A stretch of DNA of 64,000 nucleotides from Mesorhizobium alhagi CCNWXJ12-2 (lineage in GTDB: Bacteria; Pseudomonadota; Alphaproteobacteria; Rhizobiales; Rhizobiaceae): assembly GCF_000236565.1 (NCBI RefSeq), contig NZ_AHAM01000140.1:61209-125208 (forward strand), in the 5' to 3' direction. Below, piece after piece: positions 38,921-46,861 of this stretch. The position numbers were made by a program, and so were the translations under genes. How positions within the stretch are numbered: position 1 is the stretch's first letter; every line of letters starts with the position of its first letter. A model generated the notes under the pieces. It had not been told where the DNA came from, searched no databases, and worked only from the letters and a program-made list of their open reading frames with translations.

Positions 38921-39022
38921 CACCCTCGGGCTTGTCCCGAGGGTCTGCCGGCCTATGGAATGTGATGCTCTTTGCGTGCGAGCCGCCAAAGCACATAGAC
39001 CCTCGGGACAAGCCCGAGGGTG
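38921..39022. repeat. Long inverted repeat downstream of ettA
   Basis: Two perfect 25-nt arms (38921-38945 and 38998-39022) face each other across 52 nt. Each arm is itself nearly palindromic (CCCTCGGG..CCCGAGGG). This looks like a dispersed intergenic element and could also end ettA transcription, whose stop is 11 nt away. Confidence 0.75.
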
Positions 39023-39032
39023 ACGACGCGAC

Positions 39033-40682
39033 CTACCTCGTCAGCCGCTTGTACGTCATCCTGTGCGGGTTGACCGCATCCGGGCCGAGGCGCCTGATCT
39101 TGTCCTGCTCGTAATCCTCGAAATTGCCCTCGAACCATTCGACATGGCTGTCGCCCTCGAAGGCGAGAATGTGCGTGGCGAGCCGGTCGAGGAACATGCG
39201 ATCGTGCGAGATGATGACGGCGCAGCCGGCATAGCTTTCCAGCGCGTCTTCGAGTGCGGCAAGCGTTTCGGTGTCGAGGTCGTTGGTCGGCTCGTCGAGC
39301 AGGAGCACATTGCCGCCGGTCTTCAGCATCTTGGCCAGGTGCACGCGGTTGCGCTGGCCGCCTGAAAGGTTGCCGACCTTCTGCTGCTGGTCCCCGCCGC
39401 GGAAATTGAACGACGAGCAATAGGCGCGGGTGTTGACGTCGTGCTTGCCGAGCTTGACCACCTCGGCGCCGCCGGAAATCTCCTCCCACACCGTCTTCGA
39501 CGGGTCGAGCGCGTCGCGGCTCTGGTCGACATAGCCGAGCTTCACCGTCTCGCCGACGCGGATCGTGCCCTCGTCCGGCGTCTCCTGGCCGGTGATCATG
39601 CGAAACAGCGTCGTCTTGCCGGCGCCGTTCGGGCCGATCACGCCGACAATGCCGCCGGGCGGCAGCTTGAATTCCAGATCTTCGATCAGCAGCCGGTCGC
39701 CGTAGCCCTTGGACAGGTCCGACACCTCGATCACCACATTGCCGAGACGCTCGCCATGCGGGATGACGATCTGCGTGTCGGAAGGACGGCGCTTGTCGGC
39801 CTGCTCCAGCAGATTCTCGAACGCCTGGATGCGCGCCTTGGACTTGGTCTGCCGCGCCTTCGGGCTGGAGGCGATCCACTCGCGCTCGCGGCTGATGGCG
39901 CGCTGGCGCGCATCATCCTCGCGGCCCTCCTGCTTCAGCCGCTTGGCCTTGGCTTCGAGATAGGCGGTGTAGTTGCCCTCGTAGGGGATGCCGCGGCCGC
40001 GGTCGAGCTCCAGGATCCAGCCGGTGACGTTGTCGAGGAAGTAGCGGTCGTGGGTGATGATCATCACCGCGCCCTTGTAGGCGCGCAGGTGTTTTTCCAG
40101 CCAGGCCGTGGTTTCGGCGTCCAGATGGTTGGTCGGCTCGTCGAGCAGCAGAAGGTCGGGCTCGCGCAGCAGAAGCTGGCACAGCGCCACACGGCGGCGC
40201 TCGCCGCCCGAAAGCTTGGTCACGTCGGCGTCCTTGGCCGGGCAGCCCAGCGCTTCCATCGCCATCTCGACCTGCTGCTCGAGATCCCACAGGTTCAGCC
40301 GGTCCATCTCGTCCTGGAGCCTGGCCGACTCGTCGGCCGTCTCGTCGGAATAATTCATCATCAGCTCGTTGTAGCGCTCGATGATGGCGGTCTTCTTGGC
40401 GACGCCTTCCATGATGTTGCCGAACACATTGAGCGCCGGATCGAGCTCCGGCTCCTGCGCCAGATAGCCGACGGTCGCGCCCTCGGCGAGCCAGGCTTCG
40501 CCGCTCCATTCCTTGTCGATGCCGGCCATGATCTTGAGCACGGTCGACTTGCCGGCGCCGTTGGGGCCGAGAATGCCGATCTTGGCGTCGGGGTAGAAGG
40601 AGATGTTGAGGTTTTCGAGAACCTTCTTGGTGCCGTATGCCTTGGTCAGGTCGGCCATGTGATAGATGAACTGGCGTGCCAC
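39033..40682 (-). CDS. ettA: Energy-dependent translational throttle protein EttA (ABC-F)
   Basis: EttA is a ribosome-associated ABC-F ATPase that gates early elongation according to energy state. The 549-residue protein has two nucleotide-binding domains. Walker A motifs are GPNGAGKST (about 38) and GPNGAGKTT (about 345), signatures are LSGGERRR and LSGGQRNR, and Walker B is LLLLDEPTNHLD and LLLDEPTND. An inter-domain linker lies between. There are no membrane segments. The intact C-terminus is RMTYKRLTR; a decayed copy of this end lies downstream. Confidence 0.95.
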   Translation of the reverse strand: MARQFIYHMADLTKAYGTKKVLENLNISFYPDAKIGILGPNGAGKSTVLKIMAGIDKEWSGEAWLAEGATVGYLAQEPELDPALNVFGNIMEGVAKKTAIIERYNELMMNYSDETADESARLQDEMDRLNLWDLEQQVEMAMEALGCPAKDADVTKLSGGERRRVALCQLLLREPDLLLLDEPTNHLDAETTAWLEKHLRAYKGAVMIITHDRYFLDNVTGWILELDRGRGIPYEGNYTAYLEAKAKRLKQEGREDDARQRAISREREWIASSPKARQTKSKARIQAFENLLEQADKRRPSDTQIVIPHGERLGNVVIEVSDLSKGYGDRLLIEDLEFKLPPGGIVGVIGPNGAGKTTLFRMITGQETPDEGTIRVGETVKLGYVDQSRDALDPSKTVWEEISGGAEVVKLGKHDVNTRAYCSSFNFRGGDQQQKVGNLSGGQRNRVHLAKMLKTGGNVLLLDEPTNDLDTETLAALEDALESYAGCAVIISHDRMFLDRLATHILAFEGDSHVEWFEGNFEDYEQDKIRRLGPDAVNPHRMTYKRLTR

Positions 40683-40786
40683 GCGCGCTTATCCTGTAAT
40701 CTGTTGAGGAGAGTTGGGCGCTATGTAAGCGAAGCGGCCCGCAACGGCAATGCTTTCGCGCCGGTTGGGTCGCCTTGCCGCGCCGG

Positions 40787-41854
40787 TCAGGCTGGCGCGA
40801 TCACCTCCCCGATGAGCTTGCCCGGCCGCGCCTCACGCTCCAACTGCTCGAAGGTGCATTGGCGCGGCGCCTTGTCCGGCCGCCAGCGCAGAAGTTTCGT
40901 GCCGTGGCGGAAGCGATCGCCGGTGACGTGGTCGTAGCGCACTTCCACCACCAGTTCGGGCCGAAGCTTCTCCCACTGCGCCGAGCGCTCGGTCGACCAG
41001 CGGCTAGGCCCGCCCGGCGCGCGGCCAGTGAAGCCGGTCCCGCCTTTCAGCGCTTCCAACTTTTCAGTCAGCTCCGGCCGCTCCGCATTGGAAATCGTCG
41101 AGGTGAAGCCGACATGGTGGAGCAGGCCATCATCGTCATAAAGGCCGAGCAGCAGCGAGCCGACGAGCGCGCTTGCCGAGCCGTAGCGGAAGCCGCCAAC
41201 CACGCAATCAGCCGAACGCAGCCGCTTGACCTTCAGCATCGCGCGCTCGCCGCTTTCGTAGAAGCCGTCGAGCCGCTTGGCGACAACACCGTCGAGCGCT
41301 CCGCCCGCACGAGCCAACCAGGCGGCTGCCTCGTCACGATCGCGCGTGAAGGGCGAAAGGCGCAGCCCCTCAGCGTGCCTGACCCGGGCGAAGAAGCTTT
41401 CCAGCCTCGCGCGACGTTCGGTCAGCGGCGACTTCACCAGGCTTTCCCCGCCCGGCGCCATTGGCATGTCGAACAGGATGAACATTGCCGGCGTCTCGCG
41501 CGCCAGTTTGCGTATGCGGCTTTCGGCGGGATGGAGCCGCATCTGCAGCGCATCGAAGGACAGCGTGTCGCCCTCGGGGATGGCAAGTTCTCCGTCCAGC
41601 ACGAAATCCTCGCCGGGCAGGTTTTTGACGGTCTCGACCATTTCCGGAAAATAGCGCCCCAGCGGCTTGCCCGACTTGGCGTAGAGTTCGACATCGCCGC
41701 CCGCCTTCACGGCCAGGCAGCGAAAGCCGTCCCATTTTGGTTCGAACTGCCAGCCCGGTTCGTCAGGCAGTTGGTCGACCTGCTTGGCCTCCATCGGTTC
41801 GATGGACGGTTTGGCAAACGCAGGCGCGGTCTGGCTGTCAGCGTTCTGGCGCAT
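40787..41854 (-). CDS. Stand-alone ATP-dependent DNA ligase (LigC/LigD ligase-domain type)
   Basis: The 355-residue protein is a minimal ATP-dependent ligase. The adenylation lysine is Lys40 in EPKWDGFR, followed by LDGELAIP, GVVAKRLDGFYESGER and KVKRLRSADCVVGGF. An OB-fold domain with VVEVRYDHVTGDRFRHG closes it. It lacks the polymerase and phosphoesterase domains of full LigD, so it is more like LigC, used in non-homologous end joining or excision repair. No Ku gene is present in the window. GGAGG 5 nt before ATG 41854 fixes the start; the long N-terminal extension is intergenic repeat. Confidence 0.9.
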   Translation of the reverse strand: MRQNADSQTAPAFAKPSIEPMEAKQVDQLPDEPGWQFEPKWDGFRCLAVKAGGDVELYAKSGKPLGRYFPEMVETVKNLPGEDFVLDGELAIPEGDTLSFDALQMRLHPAESRIRKLARETPAMFILFDMPMAPGGESLVKSPLTERRARLESFFARVRHAEGLRLSPFTRDRDEAAAWLARAGGALDGVVAKRLDGFYESGERAMLKVKRLRSADCVVGGFRYGSASALVGSLLLGLYDDDGLLHHVGFTSTISNAERPELTEKLEALKGGTGFTGRAPGGPSRWSTERSAQWEKLRPELVVEVRYDHVTGDRFRHGTKLLRWRPDKAPRQCTFEQLEREARPGKLIGEVIAPA

Positions 41855-42047
41855 CGTTTCCTCCTTGCTTTCCCGAATACGCTTTAAGTCTGCTTGGTTC
41901 CCCGACAGCGTTGGCGGATTAGCGAAGTCACGCCTGCTTTCTATACCAGGCGAAGCGTAGCGAGACCTGGAACCATGCCCTACCAGCGCGGGCAGTGCTC
42001 CGGCGGTCCAGAACCGGCTTTGGCGCATTCGGCGGCGATGAAGCGCA

Positions 42048-42240
42048 CCTCTCCCTTCTCCCCTTGTGGGAGAAGGTGCCTGAACGAAGTGAAGGCGGAT
42101 GAGGGGTGCTGGAAGAAATGAGGCGAAGAAGGTGGAACAGTCACGATGCAGCCAATCACCAACCATCGCACGCCGCCAACACCCCTCATCCGACCTCGCT
42201 CCGCTCGGCCACCTTCTCCCACAAGGGGAGAAGGGAGAGG
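42048..42240. repeat. Large inverted repeat element between the ligase and lipase genes
   Basis: Arms of 31 nt match perfectly (42048-42078 versus 42210-42240) and contain CTTCTCCCCTTGTGGGAGAAGG, itself a hairpin. A second pair (42096-42108 and 42180-42192, CGGATGAGGGGTG) extends the symmetry. Elements with this core are, from memory, very common between rhizobial genes. In the 458-nt gap 41855-42312 I see no gene. Confidence 0.8.
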
Positions 42241-42312
42241 CACCCCTCGCTGCCCGCTAACCCTTGACGCGCCGTCAAGCTTCGCCAACAGTCCCTCGCC
42301 GGGGGAGAAACC

Positions 42313-43269
42313 ATGCCGTTCGACGAACAACGCACGCTCGCCTCGCCGACCGGCGCGGCGCTCAATCTCTATACGAAGCAGGCCGCCGGTCCGGCGCGCG
42401 GCGTCGTGCATATCAGCCACGGCCTGGCCGAGCATGCCGCGCGCTACGCCCGCTTCGCCGATTTCCTCGGCCAGCGCGGCTTTCATACCTACGCCCACGA
42501 CCATCGCGGCCACGGCTTCACCACCGCGCCCGACGCGCCGCAGGGCATGTTCGGCAGCCCCGACGGCGGCGCGAAGGTCCTGGCCGACATCGGCGCGGTC
42601 CACGACCTCGTCGCCCGCGAGCATCCCGGCCTGCCGCTGATCCTTTTCGGCCATTCGATGGGCGGCATCGTCGCGCTCAATTTCGTGCTGCGCCATTCCG
42701 CGCATCTGCACGCCGCCGCGATCTGGAACGCCAACTTCTCCGCCGGCCTGCTCGGCCGGGTGGCGCTGGCGATCCTTGCCTGGGAGCGCTTTCGGCTAGG
42801 CTCGGACGTACCGTCCCGCATGCTTCCAAGGATGACCTTCGTCGAATGGGGCAACAAGGTGCCGAACCATCGCACCCTGTTCGACTGGCTGTCACGCGAT
42901 CCGGAAGAGGTCGACAAATACATCGCCGACCCGCTCTGCGGCTGGGATGCGTCGGTGTCGCTCTGGCAGGATGTCTTCCGCTTCGTCTTCCATGGCGCGG
43001 ACGACGCGAATTTCTCCGCCGTCCGCAGGGACATGCCCTTCAGCCTGGCCGGCGGCGAAAAAGACCCCGCCAGCGACGGCGGCAAGGCGGTCGAGGCGCT
43101 GGCCGCCCGCATGCGCCGGATGGGGTTTTTGAATCTGGTTTCAAAGGTTTACCCCGAAACCCGCCACGAAAGCCTGAACGAGGTGAATCGAAACATCATC
43201 ATGGCGGATTTTGCGGAGTGGGCTGAGAACCAGCTATCGGTTGAAAAACCCATCAAGATGGGTTACTGA
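42313..43269 (+). CDS. Alpha/beta-fold hydrolase, lysophospholipase/monoacylglycerol lipase-like
   Basis: The 318-residue Hydrolase_4 family enzyme has the nucleophile elbow GHSMG (Ser115), the oxyanion segment HISHGLAEHAARY and the HDHRGHG loop. The C-terminus carries the catalytic-His region ETRHESLNE. Family members cleave monoglycerides or lysophospholipids, and no signal peptide is visible, so it acts in the cytoplasm. It directly precedes a DUF4160 gene with no gap, but this is probably an accident of insertion. Confidence 0.87.
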   Translation: MPFDEQRTLASPTGAALNLYTKQAAGPARGVVHISHGLAEHAARYARFADFLGQRGFHTYAHDHRGHGFTTAPDAPQGMFGSPDGGAKVLADIGAVHDLVAREHPGLPLILFGHSMGGIVALNFVLRHSAHLHAAAIWNANFSAGLLGRVALAILAWERFRLGSDVPSRMLPRMTFVEWGNKVPNHRTLFDWLSRDPEEVDKYIADPLCGWDASVSLWQDVFRFVFHGADDANFSAVRRDMPFSLAGGEKDPASDGGKAVEALAARMRRMGFLNLVSKVYPETRHESLNEVNRNIIMADFAEWAENQLSVEKPIKMGY

Positions 43270-43509
43270 TTGGTCACGGTCATTCGTTCAAGCGGATTCA
43301 GGATCGTGGTCTTCGTCGACGATCATGAACCGGCGCATGTGCATGTTTACGGCGACGGGGAAGCCAAGATCAATCTGATCGGACCGGATGGCTTGCCCGA
43401 GTTGATCTGGGCAGTAGGAATGAAGCGGAGCGAAGTACGTCGATCGATGGCCATCGTTCTGGAAAATCGCGACGCGTTGCTCGCAAGATGGAAAGAGATC
43501 CATGGCTGA
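43270..43509 (+). CDS. DUF4160-domain protein
   Basis: This 79-residue protein shows the family core VFVDDHEPAHVHVYGDGEAKI and ends with a helix KRSEVRRSMAIVLENRDALL. DUF4160 genes usually sit next to DUF2442 genes and the pair is often listed as a putative toxin-antitoxin module. The start is a TTG directly after the lipase stop; a start further in is possible. It overlaps the next gene by 8 nt. Confidence 0.75.
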   Translation: MVTVIRSSGFRIVVFVDDHEPAHVHVYGDGEAKINLIGPDGLPELIWAVGMKRSEVRRSMAIVLENRDALLARWKEIHG

Positions 43510-43912
43510 GTTGACCGACAAGGACATCGACGCCGCAACCGAGCGGGGCAGGCTTGCGGCAGTCGGCGAACCCCGCGCGGCGAGCGCGCGTTACGACCGC
43601 CGCCTGGACCGCGTCGTGGTGGAGCTCACCAATGGATGCACGTTTGCTTTTCCGCCGCGTTTGGCCCAAGGCCTGGAGGGGGCGAGCGACGAGGAGCTCT
43701 CCCAAGTAGAAGTCCTGGGCGCTGGCTACGGGTTGCATTGGGAAGCGCTGGACGCCGATTTCACCGTTCCCGGGCTGCTGGCCGGCATTTTCGGCACCGG
43801 CGCCTACATGGCGCGTAGGGCTGGCCGCGCGACATCGCCGGCTAAGGCGGAAGCAGCCAGGCGCAATGGCTCGAAGGGCGGACGGCCGCGCAAGTCGGTT
43901 AGCCGCACGTGA
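43502..43912 (+). CDS. DUF2442-domain protein
   Basis: The 136-residue protein has a DUF2442 core (about 20-95, ARYDRRLDRVVVELTNGCTFAFPP). A basic, Gly/Arg-rich C-terminal tail (SKGGRPRKSVSR) resembles an AT-hook and could touch DNA. With the overlapping DUF4160 gene it forms a candidate toxin-antitoxin pair in which this member would be the DNA-binding antitoxin. No experimental role is known to me for this subgroup. Confidence 0.75.
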   Translation: MAELTDKDIDAATERGRLAAVGEPRAASARYDRRLDRVVVELTNGCTFAFPPRLAQGLEGASDEELSQVEVLGAGYGLHWEALDADFTVPGLLAGIFGTGAYMARRAGRATSPAKAEAARRNGSKGGRPRKSVSRT

Positions 43913-43968
43913 CAGCAGCCCACCGGATGCGCTAGGCAGTGGCGACCTCTGTCCGAGCCATATCAAAA

Positions 43969-45144
43969 ATGCCCAATCCCCCGCTCCAAGGCGTCCGCGT
44001 CATCGAACTCGCCCGCATTCTTGCCGGACCCTGGGCGGGCCAGCTGCTGGCCGATCTGGGCGCCGACGTCATCAAGGTCGAGAGCCCGGACGGCGGCGAC
44101 GACACCCGCAAATGGGGACCGCCCTTCGTAAAAGGAAAGGACGGCGAGAACCTGTCGGCTGCCTACTATCACGCCTGCAATCGCGGCAAGCGCTCGATCG
44201 CCATCGACTTCTCGACGCCCGAAGGGGCAGAGACGGTCCGCCGGCTGATCGCCACCGCCGATGTCCTTATCGAGAATTTCAAGCTCGGCGGCCTAAAGAA
44301 GTACGGCCTCGACTATGAAAGCCTGAGGAAGATCAATCCGAAGCTGGTCTACTGCTCGATCACCGGCTTCGGCCAGGACGGGCCCTATGCGCCGCGCGCG
44401 GGCTATGATTTCATCATCCAGGGCATGTCCGGCCTGATGTCGATCACCGGCCCCGCCGGCGGCGAGCCGCAGAAGGTGGGCGTCGCGGTGACCGACATCT
44501 TCACCGGCCTCTATTCGGTCATCGCCATCCAGGCAGCGCTTCGCCACGCGGAAGCCACCGGCCAGGGCCAGCATGTCGACATGGCGCTGTTCGACGCGCA
44601 GATCTCGGTGCTCGCCAACCAGAACCTGAATTTCCTGGTGTCAGGCACTCCGCCGGTACAGATGGGCAACGCCCATCCCAACATCGCACCCTACGAAGTG
44701 CTGCCGGTCAGCGACGGCCACTTCATCCTCGCCGTCGGCAATGACAGCCAGTTCCGCAAATTCTGCGCGGTGGTCGGACTGGAAGAACTGGCCGGCGATC
44801 CTGCCTATGCGACCAATGAAGCGCGCGTCGCCAACCGCGCCGCCCTGCGCGAATCGATCGTCGCACGGCTTGCGGATTTCGACCGCGACGAGTTGCTCAC
44901 CCTGCTAGAGAAAGCCGGCGTTCCCGCGAGCCCGATCAACAATATCGGAGAAATGTTCGCCGACCCGCAGACCATTGCCCGCGGCATGCGGCTCGACCTC
45001 GACGACAGCCACGGCAACACGCTGCCCTCGGTGCGCTCGCCCATGGTCCTGTCGGAGACGCCGCTCGTCTATGAACGCCCCTCGCCGCGGCTCGGCGAGC
45101 ACACGGCCGAAATCCTTGCCGAACTGGAGAGAACCGGATCATGA
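43969..45144 (+). CDS. CaiB/BaiF family (class III) CoA-transferase
   Basis: The 391-residue protein has class III CoA-transferase landmarks: GVRVIELARILAGPWAGQ, DLGADVIKVE, ENFKLGGLKKYGLDY and the catalytic Asp in GVAVTDIFTG (about Asp176). The family moves CoA between carboxylic acids through a glutamyl/aspartyl-CoA anhydride. ATG 43969 gives the family N-terminus; an upstream GTG is unlikely. It overlaps the next gene, a TPP enzyme, by 4 nt, so both act on one pathway. The acid is not identifiable from sequence. Confidence 0.87.
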   Translation: MPNPPLQGVRVIELARILAGPWAGQLLADLGADVIKVESPDGGDDTRKWGPPFVKGKDGENLSAAYYHACNRGKRSIAIDFSTPEGAETVRRLIATADVLIENFKLGGLKKYGLDYESLRKINPKLVYCSITGFGQDGPYAPRAGYDFIIQGMSGLMSITGPAGGEPQKVGVAVTDIFTGLYSVIAIQAALRHAEATGQGQHVDMALFDAQISVLANQNLNFLVSGTPPVQMGNAHPNIAPYEVLPVSDGHFILAVGNDSQFRKFCAVVGLEELAGDPAYATNEARVANRAALRESIVARLADFDRDELLTLLEKAGVPASPINNIGEMFADPQTIARGMRLDLDDSHGNTLPSVRSPMVLSETPLVYERPSPRLGEHTAEILAELERTGS

Positions 45145-46793
45145 AAACCGGCGGGAAGCTGATCGTCGAAGCGCTGGAAGCCAATGGCGTCGACCGCATC
45201 TATTGCGTGCCCGGCGAATCCTATCTCGCCGTGCTCGACGCGCTGCACGATTCGAACCGCATCCGCACCATCGTCTGCCGGCAGGAGGGGGGCGCGGCGA
45301 TGATGGCCGATTGCCACGGCCGGCTGACCGGCAAGCCGGGCATATGCTTCGTGACGCGCGGCCCCGGCGCAACCAACGCGTCGGCCGGCATCCACATTGC
45401 CATGCAGGATTCGATCCCGCTGATCATGTTCATCGGCCAGGTGGCAAGTCACGCCAGGGAGCGCGAAGCCTTCCAGGAGGTCGACTACCGCGCCTTCTTC
45501 GGGCCCATCGCCAAATGGGCGACCGAGATAGACGATGCTGCGCGCATTCCCGAGATCGTCACCCGCGCCTTTTCGGTCGCCACGTCCGGCCGGCCCGGCC
45601 CGGTGGTCATCGCCCTGCCTGAGGACATGCTGACCAGTCTTGCCGAAGCACCCGATGCCCGACCATTCACGCCGGTCGAAACCCGTCCGGGCGCGGAAGA
45701 AATGGCGCGGCTGGAGGAGCTTCTCGGCAAGGCCGAGCGCCCATTCGTCATTCTGGGCGGCTCGCGCTGGAGCGCCGAGGCGAAGTCGTGGATCGAAAAG
45801 GCGGCAGAGGCCTGGGCGCTGCCGGTCGGCTGCTCCTTCCGCCGGCAGATGCTGTTCGACCACCTCCACCCCTGCTATGCCGGCGATGTCGGCATCGGCC
45901 CGAACCCGAAGCTCGCCGCCTACATCAAAGAGGCGGACCTGGTGCTGCTGATCGGCGGCCGCTTCGGCGAGATGCCGTCCTCCGATTACACGCTGCTGAA
46001 GAGCCCCTATCCCGACCAGACGCTGGTGCATGTGCATCCGGACGCAAGCGAGCTCGGCCGCGTCTACCGGCCGACGCTGGCGATCAACGCTTCGCCCGAT
46101 GCGTTCGCCGAGGCCTTCGCCGATACGGGACCGAAGGCAGCGCCGGACTGGTCGGTCGAGACCGAGCGGCTGCATGGCTGGTATCTCGACTGGTCGACGC
46201 CGCCCGAGACCGGCCCCGGCGCGGTCCAGATGGGCCCGATCATGAGCTACCTGGAATCGGTGCTGCCCGACGACGCGATCATGACCAATGGCGCCGGCAA
46301 TTACGCCACTTGGGTCCACCGCTTCCACCGCTTCCGCCGCTTCGCCACCCAAGGCGCGCCGACCTCCGGGTCGATGGGCTACGGCACGCCGGCCGCGGTC
46401 GCGGCGAAAGCGCTGTTTCCGGAGCGCGAGGTTGTCTGCTTCGCCGGCGACGGCTGCTTCCTGATGAACGGACAGGAATTCGCGACCGCCGTGCAATACG
46501 ACTTGCCGATCATCGTGATCGTCGTCAACAACGGCATTTACGGCACAATCCGCATGCACCAGGAGCGGGAGTATCCCGGCCGCGTGGTCGCCACCGATCT
46601 GAAGAACCCGGATTTCGCAGCTCTCGCCCGCGCCTATGGCGGCCATGGCGAGACGGTGGAGGCCACCGCCGAATTCGCCCCCGCCTTTGAACGCGCGCGG
46701 GCGGCCGGAAAGCCTGCGATCATCGAGATCAAGCTGGATCCCGAGGCGATCACCCCGACGCGGACGATGACGGATATTCGGGAAAAGCGGTGA
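45141..46793 (+). CDS. Thiamine-diphosphate-dependent enzyme, acetolactate synthase-like
   Basis: The 550-residue protein has the three domains of the ALS/2-hydroxyacyl-CoA lyase/oxalyl-CoA decarboxylase superfamily. The cofactor-activating glutamate is Glu49 in CRQEGGAAMMAD. The C-terminal TPP motif starts GDGCFLMNGQEF and ends NNGIYG. There is no partner regulatory subunit (IlvH), so it is probably not the biosynthetic ALS. Coupling to a CoA-transferase suggests decarboxylation or cleavage of an acyl-CoA such as oxalyl-CoA or a 2-hydroxyacyl-CoA. Confidence 0.85.
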   Translation: MKTGGKLIVEALEANGVDRIYCVPGESYLAVLDALHDSNRIRTIVCRQEGGAAMMADCHGRLTGKPGICFVTRGPGATNASAGIHIAMQDSIPLIMFIGQVASHAREREAFQEVDYRAFFGPIAKWATEIDDAARIPEIVTRAFSVATSGRPGPVVIALPEDMLTSLAEAPDARPFTPVETRPGAEEMARLEELLGKAERPFVILGGSRWSAEAKSWIEKAAEAWALPVGCSFRRQMLFDHLHPCYAGDVGIGPNPKLAAYIKEADLVLLIGGRFGEMPSSDYTLLKSPYPDQTLVHVHPDASELGRVYRPTLAINASPDAFAEAFADTGPKAAPDWSVETERLHGWYLDWSTPPETGPGAVQMGPIMSYLESVLPDDAIMTNGAGNYATWVHRFHRFRRFATQGAPTSGSMGYGTPAAVAAKALFPEREVVCFAGDGCFLMNGQEFATAVQYDLPIIVIVVNNGIYGTIRMHQEREYPGRVVATDLKNPDFAALARAYGGHGETVEATAEFAPAFERARAAGKPAIIEIKLDPEAITPTRTMTDIREKR

Positions 46794-46815
46794 CTTGACG
46801 CTTCCTGCCCACGAA

Positions 46816-46839
46816 AAAGGGGCGGTTGCCCGCCCCTTT
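46816..46839. terminator. Bidirectional rho-independent terminator
   Basis: AAAGGGGCGG, loop TTGC and CCGCCCCTTT form a 10-bp stem between the convergent TPP-enzyme gene (+) and ABC substrate-binding gene (-). It begins 23 nt after each stop. Confidence 0.88.
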
Positions 46840-46861
46840 CCGGTGCCTCGCAAGACAGTGG

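Noticed and set aside
42048..42240. Possible CRISPR or insertion sequence
   Set aside because: There are only inverted arms, no regular spaced direct repeats and no transposase ORF.
45141..46793. Biosynthetic acetolactate synthase (IlvB)
   Set aside because: No regulatory subunit gene follows, and the gene overlaps a CoA-transferase gene, so a catabolic role is more likely.
45069..46853. 594-codon ORF on the minus strand
   Set aside because: Antisense shadow of the TPP-dependent enzyme; composition is typical of the reverse frame of a high-GC gene.
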